Source of the DNA: Cellvibrionales bacterium UBA1963
GTDB taxonomy: Bacteria; Pseudomonadota; Gammaproteobacteria; Pseudomonadales; UBA7434
Assembly (NCBI GenBank): GCA_002336035.1
Contig: DDED01000128.1
Location: forward strand, 1 to 12,367
Length of the DNA: 12,367 nt
Direction: 5' to 3'
The translations under genes and the position numbers were made by a program. Below the pieces are notes generated by a model, which was given only the letters and a program-made list of their open reading frames with translations, made no database searches and was not told the origin of the DNA. This document shows, piece by piece, positions 4,746 to 12,367 of the stretch; position 1 is the stretch's first letter, and every line of letters begins with the position of its first letter.

Positions 4746-6539
4746 ATGGTTAAGTACTTAGTAAGTGTGCTGTTGCTTAGCACCTCAATATTGGCTCATG
4801 CGATTGACTATTACATAAGTCAATCGTCAGGCAATGACAATAATAATGGCTTATCGTCGCTGTCACCTTTTCAAAGTTTGACACGGGTCAACAGCTTGAG
4901 CTTATCGGCGGGCGATAGCGTCTTATTTAAATCAGGAGAACGGTGGGAGGGCATGCTCTGGCCGAAAGGCTCGGGCACTTCTAATGCCCCTATAACTGTT
5001 TCAGTTTATGGTTCTGGCACCAAACCTATTATCGATGGAGACGGTTACCAAGCCAGCATATTGTTATTTAACGATGAGCATTATGTTATCAGCGGTTTGG
5101 AATTAACCAACCAAGCGTCACACAGCAGTAACGGTGTTACCAAAAAACTGGGCGGTTTTGGTAATTGTGAGAATAGTTGGGGATCCGGCCGCGATGCTCG
5201 ATTTGGTATTAAAGTGGTCGCTAGCAATCGATCTTTAGAGCAATTCACGTTTAGTGATCTTGCAATACACAATATTTTTCCAACGCCCGATAATCCAGAA
5301 GGAGTGGGCACTTCTTGCACTATGCAGGGGCATAATACCATACTTAAAAATCAAGGTTATGGGATTAAAATTGAATCGCAATCAAATGCCAGTGCGAATA
5401 ATTTCTTTACGATTTCAGATATTGTGATGGATAATATCACGGTGAGTCAAACGGGGCATTACGGTGTTTGGATAAAGCCACGGGGCGGGTCGGCAACGGC
5501 GCTGTATAAGCATGATAATATTACGGTTAGAAACTCGTTATTTTTAAATACGGGCGGCGCTGGCTTTGTACCCACGAGAGCCTCGAATGTGTTGGTCGAA
5601 AATAATACCTTTGATGGAACAGGTGCGAGTCTTGACCCTCGCATGTACGGACGCGGCAGTGGCACTTGGCCTTTTGACTCAGACAACGTGGTGATTCAAA
5701 ACAATGTGTTGATGAATGCTAAAGGGTCGCTTGATTCCTACGGTGTTCATATTGACTATAACAATACCAATGTCTTGGTCCAATATAATTTCAGTTACAA
5801 CAATGAGGGTGGTTTTGCTCAGATATTGGGGGCGAATGTTAATTCGGGGTACCGTTATAATATTAGCGTAGCCGATGGCAGTCGTGTCAAGGGTGTCAAC
5901 GGTGCGACGGCAGACGGTCGTATTATTAATGTCTCGAGCTATTGTAATAATGGTGAGGGCTGCCCCAGCACGGGTTCCTTTATTTATAATAATACGATTT
6001 ATGTGCCATCATCAATCAGTCCAAAAATTACCTTTCAGAGAGTCAGTGGGGAAATTCAGTTTTATAATAACCTGATTTATGTGCAGCAAGGCGGTTCGCC
6101 GATACAGACTTTCTTATCCAATCAGGGCGTGCAATACGACATTGGTAATAATTTATTTTACCCGCAAAGCGTTTTTAATCTCGACCAAAGGTTGACAAAC
6201 AATGCCCTGTATACCGATCCTAAATTACAGCAGCCTGGCGCTGATTGGGCGTCAAGGTATAAGTTACTCAGTGGCAGTTCCGCTAAGAATGCCGGTGCTG
6301 TTATCGCCGGTTCTTTCGATGCCTTAAACTACGGTCAAAATAACGGCGGGGTCGATTTTTTTGGTTATGCTGTCTCAGATTCTTTGCCTCCGCACGTTGG
6401 TGCGTATAATGCTAATGAAATGCTTGCAGCTTATTCAGAGACCATAGAAGTGCCCATATTGACCTTTCCATTATCCAGTTTACTGGCGGGAATATTGATG
6501 ACCATTGCTGCTCGACATAAAAAAGATTATCAATCTTGA
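4746..6539 (+). CDS. secreted right-handed parallel beta-helix protein, candidate polysaccharide lyase/glycosidase
   Basis: This 597-residue protein has a signal peptide (about 1-19, ending AHA-I). Next comes the entry strand typical of secreted beta-helix proteins (DYYISQSSGNDNNNG then SPFQSL and AGDSVLFKSGERW, residues 21-67), many N-rich helix turns (NNTF, QNNVL, YNNTI, YNNLI), and a closing LYTDPKL / LLSGSSAKNAGA / HVGAYN region. Such proteins in uptake loci are often polysaccharide lyases or glycoside hydrolases. D330, H335, D337 and E354, in the segment DSYGVHIDY to NNEGGF, are the most enzyme-like residues, but I cannot assign a family. The C-terminus is VPILT (569-573), a hydrophobic helix and RHKK (590-593), an anchor or sorting-like tail. 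AAGGA at 4731-4735 supports the start. Its stop overlaps the permease start, so the two are probably coupled. Confidence 0.8.
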   Translation: MVKYLVSVLLLSTSILAHAIDYYISQSSGNDNNNGLSSLSPFQSLTRVNSLSLSAGDSVLFKSGERWEGMLWPKGSGTSNAPITVSVYGSGTKPIIDGDGYQASILLFNDEHYVISGLELTNQASHSSNGVTKKLGGFGNCENSWGSGRDARFGIKVVASNRSLEQFTFSDLAIHNIFPTPDNPEGVGTSCTMQGHNTILKNQGYGIKIESQSNASANNFFTISDIVMDNITVSQTGHYGVWIKPRGGSATALYKHDNITVRNSLFLNTGGAGFVPTRASNVLVENNTFDGTGASLDPRMYGRGSGTWPFDSDNVVIQNNVLMNAKGSLDSYGVHIDYNNTNVLVQYNFSYNNEGGFAQILGANVNSGYRYNISVADGSRVKGVNGATADGRIINVSSYCNNGEGCPSTGSFIYNNTIYVPSSISPKITFQRVSGEIQFYNNLIYVQQGGSPIQTFLSNQGVQYDIGNNLFYPQSVFNLDQRLTNNALYTDPKLQQPGADWASRYKLLSGSSAKNAGAVIAGSFDALNYGQNNGGVDFFGYAVSDSLPPHVGAYNANEMLAAYSETIEVPILTFPLSSLLAGILMTIAARHKKDYQS

Positions 6540-7780
6540 GCCAAACAAAGGATGAATCAAATTTGATTGAGTCATCGAAAGTGAGTAAGCGTCAGATTTA
6601 TCTGTTGAGTTTTTTATTTTTTATGTGGGGTTTGATTTCTTGCTTAAATGATTTGCTCGTGCCTTATGTGCGAGGCGTGTTTGATTTAAGCTATACCCAA
6701 GCGATGATGGTGCAGTTTAGTTTTTTTAGCGCGTATTTTTTCTTTTCAATTCCCTTGGGTTTACTGATTAATCGTATTGGCTATCAACAAGGAATAGTGC
6801 TGGGCTTAGTGGTTAGTGCTGTTGGCTGTATGATGTTTTTACCCGCCGCTGAACTTCCTTCGTACGCGGCTTTTTTACTTGCTTTGTTCGTGATGGCCAC
6901 CGGAGTATGTTGCTTGCAGGTGTCAGCTAACCCTTATGTTACCTCTATGGGTCCCGAGGAAAGTGCCGCCAGCCGATTAAACCTAACGCAAGGGTTTAAC
7001 TCTTTAGGCACCACAGTGGCCCCTTTTATAGCCTCGATTTTTATCTTTTCTTCCTTTGCTGATTTCTCGCCTAGTGCAAAAGATGTGCAGTTGCCTTATT
7101 TGGTTATTGCTCTATTGTTAGTTTTGCTGGCAATTTTTTTTAGTCGTTCTCATTTTCCTATTGTGAGTTATTCCTTTGATAATCAGCAGATCAACAATGC
7201 ACAGCGGGTCAATTTAAAGAGTATGGTGCAGGTATTAATGACGCATCGTCACTTAATGCTTGGCGCAGTAGGGATTTTCTTTTATGTCGGTGTGGAGGTG
7301 TCGATTGGCAGTTTGTTGGTGAACTTCATTGCCGATCCTACCATTGGTAACATGACTGAGGCGTTGGCCAGCCAATATGTGACAATATTTTGGGCGGGAT
7401 CAATGATAGGCCGGTTTTTAGGTTTCTATTTGATGTGCCGTATTTCACCGAATCTGTTGTTGACGGTTAATACGGCTTTGGCCAGTATGTTGGTCTTAAT
7501 GGCGGTATTTACCACAGGTCAACTGGCTATGTGGTCGATTTTATTGGTGGGTTTATGCCATTCAATTATGTTTCCGACGGTTTTTAGCTTGGCCATTGCT
7601 AAATTAGGCGCTGCGACGCCTCAAGGCGCAGGCATTCTTTGTTTAGCGATTATTGGTGGTGCAGTGATCCCTATTTTTCAAGGGTTGCTTGCCGATATGG
7701 TGGGCGTGCAAATGTCATTGTTGCTCGCGTTAGTAAGTTATCTTTACATTGCTTTTTTCTCTGTCTGTGGTTACAAGTAG
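6536..7780 (+). CDS. FHS-family sugar:H+ symporter (MFS permease, FucP/GluP-like)
   Basis: This 414-residue polytopic inner-membrane protein has about 12 hydrophobic segments and the signature of the fucose-galactose-glucose:H+ symporter family: FFMWGLISCLNDLLVP (28-43), NRIGYQQG (79-86), CLQVSANPYV (126-135), a GP-E-A-SRLNL-Q-FNSLGT run (about 154-174) and GVEVSIGSLLVNF. D39 corresponds to the proton-coupling D46 of E. coli FucP, while the place of FucP E135 is Q128, as in the glucose/galactose-type members. It should therefore import a hexose or similar sugar; fucose is less likely. The start is TTG 6536, whose TTGA overlaps the TGA of the preceding gene, implying translational coupling. 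No in-frame ATG lies before the first membrane helix; the only alternative is GTG 6581. A LacI-type regulator follows after 40 bases. Confidence 0.9.
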   Translation: MSQTKDESNLIESSKVSKRQIYLLSFLFFMWGLISCLNDLLVPYVRGVFDLSYTQAMMVQFSFFSAYFFFSIPLGLLINRIGYQQGIVLGLVVSAVGCMMFLPAAELPSYAAFLLALFVMATGVCCLQVSANPYVTSMGPEESAASRLNLTQGFNSLGTTVAPFIASIFIFSSFADFSPSAKDVQLPYLVIALLLVLLAIFFSRSHFPIVSYSFDNQQINNAQRVNLKSMVQVLMTHRHLMLGAVGIFFYVGVEVSIGSLLVNFIADPTIGNMTEALASQYVTIFWAGSMIGRFLGFYLMCRISPNLLLTVNTALASMLVLMAVFTTGQLAMWSILLVGLCHSIMFPTVFSLAIAKLGAATPQGAGILCLAIIGGAVIPIFQGLLADMVGVQMSLLLALVSYLYIAFFSVCGYK

Positions 7781-7820
7781 AGAATAAGGTTCATTTTATA
7801 CTAGGACGTTTGATTGACTT

Positions 7821-8837
7821 ATGAAGAAAATAACCATGCAGGATGTCGCTGAACAGGCAGGCGTATCACCGAAAACCGTTTCGCGAGTGATTAATAATGA
7901 GCCTCGCGTCAGTGAGTCTACTCGAAAAAAAATTCAGCAGATAATCGATGAATTGGATTTCCAACCTAATAAGTCCGCACAAAGCCTTGCCGCCGATCGT
8001 TCCTTGTTGATAGGCCTGCTATACGACAACCCCAGTTCGGCTTATATTACTAATTTACAAGCAGGCGTCTTGGACACATGCTATCAATTTGGTTATGGCC
8101 TGGTGATACACCCCTGCCAAAATGACACGCCTGATTTACTGCCTAAGCTACGTAATTTGTTAGCCAGTTCACGAATGGATGGTTTGGTTTTAACGCCACC
8201 GATGACAGAGAATCAAGAATTATTAGATTTTCTGGAGAGTACGGATACGCCTTATGTGTTGATTTCACCCTTAGATGACGCGCGGACATGCCCAATAGTA
8301 TCACTTGACGATGTGTCAGCGACTAAACAGAGTATTCAGCACCTCATCGATTTTGGTCATCGGCGAATAGGTTTTATTTTAGGTACACGACAAAGAAGTG
8401 GAAGTGAGATGCGTTTTTTAGGCTATAAGCAAGCTTTAGAAGAAAACAATGTCAGCTTTGATGAGAGTCTCGTTGTGCAAGGCGACTTCACTTTTGATTC
8501 GGGTGTCGTGGCAGCGCAGCAATTACTGCGTCATGAGACCCCACCTTCGGCCATTTTTGCAAGTAATGATTATATGGCGGCAGGGGTGATGAAGGCGGCC
8601 GCGCAATTACGCATTCCAATACCCTATGAGCTCTCGTTATGTGGCTTTGATGATACCCCATTGGCAATGTATATGACGCCCACATTAACGACCGTTCGTC
8701 ACCCAGTCGAGCAATTAGCGCGAGAAGCGGGTGAATTACTCATTCGGCAATTAAAAAAATATCTCCAGCCCTTTAAGCCAGAAGAGTTACAGTCTAAGCT
8801 CATTATTAGGGACTCAACAGGTCCTGTGAATAAATAA
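7821..8837 (+). CDS. LacI-family transcriptional regulator
   Basis: This 338-residue cytoplasmic repressor has the standard LacI/GalR layout. The N-terminal helix-turn-helix TMQDVAEQAGVSPKTVSRVI (5-24) is followed by a hinge NKSAQSLAADRS (50-61) with L56 at the usual minor-groove position. The rest is a periplasmic-binding-protein-like sugar-binding and dimerisation core (from IGLLYD near 63) ending in the conserved CGFDDTP and LTTVRHP motifs. It is full length. The start ATG lies 14 bases after AGGA (7803-7806), a weak site. It is the last gene of the beta-helix/permease unit and the natural candidate to bind the three TGACAGCGCTGTCA-type operators at 2013, 2042 and 9009. No such operator precedes its own unit, so it may not autoregulate. 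The effector sugar is unknown. Confidence 0.95.
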   Translation: MKKITMQDVAEQAGVSPKTVSRVINNEPRVSESTRKKIQQIIDELDFQPNKSAQSLAADRSLLIGLLYDNPSSAYITNLQAGVLDTCYQFGYGLVIHPCQNDTPDLLPKLRNLLASSRMDGLVLTPPMTENQELLDFLESTDTPYVLISPLDDARTCPIVSLDDVSATKQSIQHLIDFGHRRIGFILGTRQRSGSEMRFLGYKQALEENNVSFDESLVVQGDFTFDSGVVAAQQLLRHETPPSAIFASNDYMAAGVMKAAAQLRIPIPYELSLCGFDDTPLAMYMTPTLTTVRHPVEQLAREAGELLIRQLKKYLQPFKPEELQSKLIIRDSTGPVNK

Positions 8838-8977
8838 CCCCATCAAACTGTTCAATCCAATCAAGCTGTATTATTTTTACTTCAATAGCTTTCGCTTTTC
8901 CTGAATATCAAGGATTCAAATTGTCACTCACGTAATCGTTGACTTACATTAAATTGGTTGCAATATTAACCATTACT

Positions 8978-9005
8978 TTGATAATAAACAAAACCGTGTT
9001 AACAT
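8978..9005 (+). promoter_or_regulatory. promoter of the TonB-dependent receptor gene, extended -10
   Basis: TTGATA (8978-8983) is followed after 16 bases by TAACAT (9000-9005), with TG one base before it (8997-8998). The nine-base TGTTAACAT differs from the element at 1996-2004 by one base. The predicted start near 9012 falls inside the operator. An alternative promoter, TTGACT (8939-8944) with AATATT (8962-8967) after 17 bases, lies upstream in the same spacer. The rest of 8838-9114 shows no terminator after the regulator gene and no small gene. Confidence 0.5.
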
Positions 9006-9026
9006 AAATGACAGCGCTGTCATTTA
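9005..9026. promoter_or_regulatory. LacI-type operator 3, perfect 22-bp palindrome
   Basis: The core TGACAGCGCTGTCA (9009-9022) is perfectly symmetric, and the symmetry extends four bases on each side, with TAAA to the left and TTTA to the right. It covers the predicted transcription start of the receptor gene and is the best copy of the motif seen at 2013 and 2042. A 22-bp perfect palindrome with a CG centre is a textbook LacI/GalR-family site. Confidence 0.85.
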
Positions 9027-9114
9027 AAATCAAACATTGATAAAGCATCACTATGACCAAAAGGCTTCTTGGTAATAGGCAGCGATGGCGAAATCTTGTT
9101 AAACGAGGAAGGAA

Positions 9115-12100
9115 ATGAAAAATAAAGCGATCAACAATCACGGTCTACTGATATATCTTACTGTTGTGATAAGCATGTGCAGTCTGCATGGCCATGCGCA
9201 AACCAGTAACGAAGACGGAGCCATTGAAGAAGTGGTCGTTTATAGTATTCGTAAAAGTCTCGAGACAGCGCTTGCTGAAAAGCGCAACAAGGCTAACTTA
9301 ACTGAAATTATTAATGCCGATGACATTGGCAAGCTTCCTGATGAAAATGTTGCGGAGGTTTTAGAAAATATTCCGGGTGTCCAGATAACCCGTGATGCTG
9401 GCATAGGAGACGGCGTGTCGATTCGAGGCAGTGATCAAAATAGAGTTGAAATGAATGGCCGAGGCACAACGCCTAGTGGCGATAGTCGTGGAGGTATCAG
9501 TTTTTCTGATTTGCCTGCCGCCTTGGTTAAATCGCTGCATGTGGTAAAGGTTCCTTCTGCCGACATGGTCGAGGGGTCGCTTGGTGGTACGATTAATGTT
9601 AAGACTTATCGAGGCTTAAGTTTAAAAAAACCACTCAAGGTGATTAGTCTAAAATCAGAATATGCTCAGAATGCTGAAGATTGGAATAGAAATTTCTCTT
9701 TCACAGTTGGTGATAAGTTCAGTACGGGCATAGGCGAGGTGGGTGCTATTTTAACGGTTTCGCATATTGATAAATCGATCCGACAAGACAGTATTCGTGT
9801 TAGCCCTTCGGTTAGAAAAGTTGCTGATAAATACATTAACAGCACTTACTTGCTTCCAGATGGGGATAATGATCCCGACCCTTATTATTATCCCGGTTAT
9901 TCCGAAATAAGTTCGAACGATGAAGAGCGAGAAAATACCGCCTTGTCAGGTTCCCTAGAGTGGGAGGCTGCACCAGGGCTAAAATTCTTTGTCGAAGGGT
10001 CATACTCTGATTTCAGTAAGCGCGGCCGCGGACAAATGGCGATCACTCAGCCGGCCGATCTTCAATACGGATGTCATAACTTAAATACCGATCGTGAAAC
10101 CGATAGTATTAATCCTGTTGTGCTTGATGGCGTTCCTGTCATGCCTCAAGCAACCTTTGATGTGATCAATGTGGAAGGTCTGGATATCGGTATTATGACC
10201 TCAGGGATGATGGGCGGAGGAGTTCGTAATTGTCGTGCAGATAGGGCACAAGACTATGACCCTCAGTCACCCACCTATAAACCAACTAATGATGGCGTCC
10301 AGATAAAAACAAAGAATGTTTCCGGTACTCGTGATACGACATCGCATGTATTTGCCTTGGGCGGCGAGTGGGTGGGCGATAACGTAGAGGTAAAATTTGA
10401 ACTCAGTGGCGCTGGTTCAAAAACTTCGGCACCGTCTTTTCAAACCATCTTTCAATACAATAATCCTGAGCATCCCAGGTTCCTAACAGGTAATGGCAAA
10501 ATAAGAATGCCAATGTTTTATGATACTCGGGGTGATTATCTTCAATATGGCCCCTTAGAAGATGCTGTCGGTAGGTCTAGCTCCTATGTGGCAGGCACTT
10601 CTACATTTTATACGTTTGATCAATCTGCCCTGTTAGATCCAAAAAACTATGCCCTATTTTTAGCCAAAGATCTCGAAGGCTTCTTTGATAATGATTTGTA
10701 TGCCCAGAAAATAGACGCTAAATGGGATTTTGATCATAACTTCTGGTCGGGTTTATCAGTGGGTGTTAGAGCCAGTCAACGATCCAATTCGAAGCAGCGT
10801 AGCTCAGCAAAAACGAGTCAATATCCTGGAATTACTGCATTGCAACTTGAGGAGGCGTTCCCGGGGTTTATGGTTGAAACTGAAGGAGATCTATTTAGCA
10901 ACGCGGGCGGCGGTTTGTATTTAGATGAGTTCTTGACGGCTAGTTCAGAGGTGATTTTTAATCAAAGAGAGGCCGTTAGAGAATTTCTATCGCTTGAAGC
11001 AGACTTAGATCCGCTACAAAGTTTTGAGGTCGAGGAAGATACCGCTGCTGCGTATATTAAAGCCGATTTTTTTGTTGATGTGTTTGATATTCCGGTCAGA
11101 GGTAATGTTGGCGTGCGGGTTATTACAACCGATCAAGTCGCGTCGGGTAAGAAATCGTTGACAACAGCTGAGATGACTAGCAGTTTACTGGCACAGAATT
11201 TTGACTATAACGTTTTGCTCGAGGAATATTCTCAGTCCGGGAGTGTCTCTAGTCAGACAGTTGCGGATTTAACGGCTGCAGGTTTTTCAAGCGAAACAAT
11301 TGAAAGTTTTTTTAATAATGGACTTAGCAGTATTGATGAAAGTCAAAGCTATACCAACGTTTTGCCCAGTGCGAGTTTGGTTATCTCGCCGATAGAAAAA
11401 ATGCAAATTCGTTTAGGTTATGCTGAAATTTTACGCCGTCCCAATTTCTCTCAGCTATCACCAACAGCTGTATATCCGCTTGATAATAGTACTGCTGTTA
11501 ACGTCGGCAATCCATACTTAAAACCGACCACTGCTCAGCAATATGATTTAACTTTTGAATATTATTTCCGCAAGGGTAGTGTATTCAGTCTCGGTTATTT
11601 TTATAAAGACCTTGACAGCGTTATCGGTAAAGTATCAACGCTAAGGGGTATATGTAATGTTAACGCGAGCACATATGGACCAGAGACGGAATGCAACGTC
11701 GGTGGTATAGACGGTGGTTTAGTTACGGCAGTTACGCCAACCAATCTTCCGGGGGGCACGATTGAGGGCTTTGAAATTGCCTTACAACATAGCTTTAGAA
11801 ACTTACCACAACCGTTTGATGGTTTGGGTATCATTGCTAATTACGCTTATCAAAAAGGTGAACGAGGTCTGACTTTTAGTACGCCAGGGTACCTGTCGGA
11901 TGAAGGTCTTGAACCTGATTTCCCGCTTAACTTTGTGGGCTTATCTGAAAATGCGTATAATTTAACAGTGTACTATGATAAGCCAAGATTCCCACTGAGT
12001 GGCAGATTACGTTATACCTACCGCGATGATTTTTTACAAACCGAGGTTTCTACGGTCGCTACCGGTCTTCCTTTATACACTGCTGCAAGAGGGCAGTTAA

Positions 12101-12267
12101 ACGCATCGATGAGCTATAAAATCAATAAGACCTTCTCGCTTAATTTTTCTGGGGTTAATCTGACTAAAGAGCCGGTCATTCATCGAGCTATTTTCTCTAC
12201 AGGTCCTATCGGTAGGATGCGTGATCCTGATCGACGCTTTTCTATAGGAATACGCGGACGCTTTTAG
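9115..12267 (+). CDS. TonB-dependent outer-membrane receptor (Xanthomonas/Caulobacter carbohydrate type)
   Basis: This 1050-residue outer-membrane protein takes up ligand using TonB-ExbB-ExbD energy. It has a signal peptide (about 1-28, ending HA-Q) and a TonB-box-like EEVVVYS (38-44). The plug domain (about 60-165) carries ADDIGKLPDENVAEVL, IPGVQITRD and IRGSDQNRVEMNG. A long beta-barrel follows, with conserved LRRPNFSQLSP and late DPDRRFSIGIRGRF ending in an aromatic residue, as barrels require. The plug and barrel motifs match the TonB-Xanth-Caul subfamily (TIGR01782), whose members mostly import oligosaccharides; the ligand cannot be read from sequence. Length is normal and I see no frameshift. 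A strong AGGAAGGA (9106-9113) precedes the ATG, and an upstream in-frame ATG at 9085 soon meets a stop. It is controlled by the palindrome at 9005-9026 and is followed after 40 bases by another exported-protein gene. Confidence 0.95.
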   Translation: MKNKAINNHGLLIYLTVVISMCSLHGHAQTSNEDGAIEEVVVYSIRKSLETALAEKRNKANLTEIINADDIGKLPDENVAEVLENIPGVQITRDAGIGDGVSIRGSDQNRVEMNGRGTTPSGDSRGGISFSDLPAALVKSLHVVKVPSADMVEGSLGGTINVKTYRGLSLKKPLKVISLKSEYAQNAEDWNRNFSFTVGDKFSTGIGEVGAILTVSHIDKSIRQDSIRVSPSVRKVADKYINSTYLLPDGDNDPDPYYYPGYSEISSNDEERENTALSGSLEWEAAPGLKFFVEGSYSDFSKRGRGQMAITQPADLQYGCHNLNTDRETDSINPVVLDGVPVMPQATFDVINVEGLDIGIMTSGMMGGGVRNCRADRAQDYDPQSPTYKPTNDGVQIKTKNVSGTRDTTSHVFALGGEWVGDNVEVKFELSGAGSKTSAPSFQTIFQYNNPEHPRFLTGNGKIRMPMFYDTRGDYLQYGPLEDAVGRSSSYVAGTSTFYTFDQSALLDPKNYALFLAKDLEGFFDNDLYAQKIDAKWDFDHNFWSGLSVGVRASQRSNSKQRSSAKTSQYPGITALQLEEAFPGFMVETEGDLFSNAGGGLYLDEFLTASSEVIFNQREAVREFLSLEADLDPLQSFEVEEDTAAAYIKADFFVDVFDIPVRGNVGVRVITTDQVASGKKSLTTAEMTSSLLAQNFDYNVLLEEYSQSGSVSSQTVADLTAAGFSSETIESFFNNGLSSIDESQSYTNVLPSASLVISPIEKMQIRLGYAEILRRPNFSQLSPTAVYPLDNSTAVNVGNPYLKPTTAQQYDLTFEYYFRKGSVFSLGYFYKDLDSVIGKVSTLRGICNVNASTYGPETECNVGGIDGGLVTAVTPTNLPGGTIEGFEIALQHSFRNLPQPFDGLGIIANYAYQKGERGLTFSTPGYLSDEGLEPDFPLNFVGLSENAYNLTVYYDKPRFPLSGRLRYTYRDDFLQTEVSTVATGLPLYTAARGQLNASMSYKINKTFSLNFSGVNLTKEPVIHRAIFSTGPIGRMRDPDRRFSIGIRGRF

Positions 12268-12307
12268 CCATCGCATTTAAATAAAGCGTTAACCTTAAGG
12301 GGTGAAA

Positions 12308-12367
12308 ATGATTTTTTCTCGTGTCATGAGATTCTTGTTGTCAACTGCGACACTGTTTTTTTTAATG
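12308..12367 (+). CDS. start of an exported protein, cut by window end
   Basis: Twenty codons are visible. They begin MIFSRVMRFLLSTATLFF, with basic residues followed by a hydrophobic stretch, which looks like the start of a Sec signal peptide or a membrane anchor. AAGGGG (12297-12302) sits five bases before the ATG, a strong ribosome-binding site. It lies 40 bases after the receptor gene with no terminator between them, so it is probably in the same operon. Its function cannot be told; in comparable loci this place is often taken by a secreted glycoside hydrolase, lyase or binding protein. Confidence 0.7.
   Translation, partial: MIFSRVMRFLLSTATLFFLM

Noticed and set aside
4746..6539. Calling the beta-helix protein an alginate lyase (PL6)
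   Set aside because: The beta-helix fold is shared by many enzyme families and I could not identify the PL6 catalytic Lys/Arg pattern.
8865..8902. Terminator after the regulator gene (AAGCT/AGCTT)
   Set aside because: There are only five base pairs with a long loop and no T run after the stem.

Overview
The window looks like chromosomal DNA from a polysaccharide-degrading marine gammaproteobacterium, most likely Alteromonadales or Cellvibrionales. This is inferred from three things: a TonB-dependent receptor of the Xanthomonas/Caulobacter carbohydrate type, PEP-CTERM-like secreted proteins, and an FHS sugar permease next to a LacI-type regulator. I cannot name the genus.

Region 1 (1-1373) is ordinary chromosome. 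It holds the 3' part of a tRNA-Pro(GGG), then a likely two-gene pair: a small DUF962/Mpo1-like membrane protein and a classical short-chain dehydrogenase/reductase. Region 2 (1374-2164) is a 791-base A/T-rich spacer. It contains a terminator-like hairpin, a possible small RNA, and, at its right end, a promoter with two palindromic operators.

Region 3 (1977-8837) is the left arm of a carbohydrate-uptake locus. The first unit encodes a PEP-CTERM-like secreted protein and, past a strong hairpin, a larger secreted protein with an internally duplicated module; it ends at a clear rho-independent terminator. The second unit encodes a secreted right-handed beta-helix protein (candidate polysaccharide lyase or glycosidase), an FHS-family sugar:H+ symporter whose TTG start overlaps the preceding stop, and a LacI-family repressor. 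Region 4 (8838-12367) has a promoter with a perfect 22-bp palindromic operator, a 1050-residue TonB-dependent receptor, and the first 20 codons of a further exported protein cut by the window edge.

Proposed working model: the receptor imports oligosaccharide across the outer membrane, exported or cell-surface proteins bind or cut the polymer, the FHS permease takes the resulting sugar into the cytoplasm, and the LacI protein senses a sugar and releases the operators at about 2013, 2042 and 9009. The two operator-bearing promoters share an unusual extended -10 and the same spacing, so they are probably co-regulated. The beta-helix/permease/regulator unit has no copy of this operator but has a different palindrome upstream. 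The polymer and sugar cannot be identified from the sequence. All three exported proteins of region 3 end in a VP-motif, a hydrophobic helix and a basic residue or cluster, only the first of which is a recognisable PEP-CTERM form; this is the most unusual aspect of the window.
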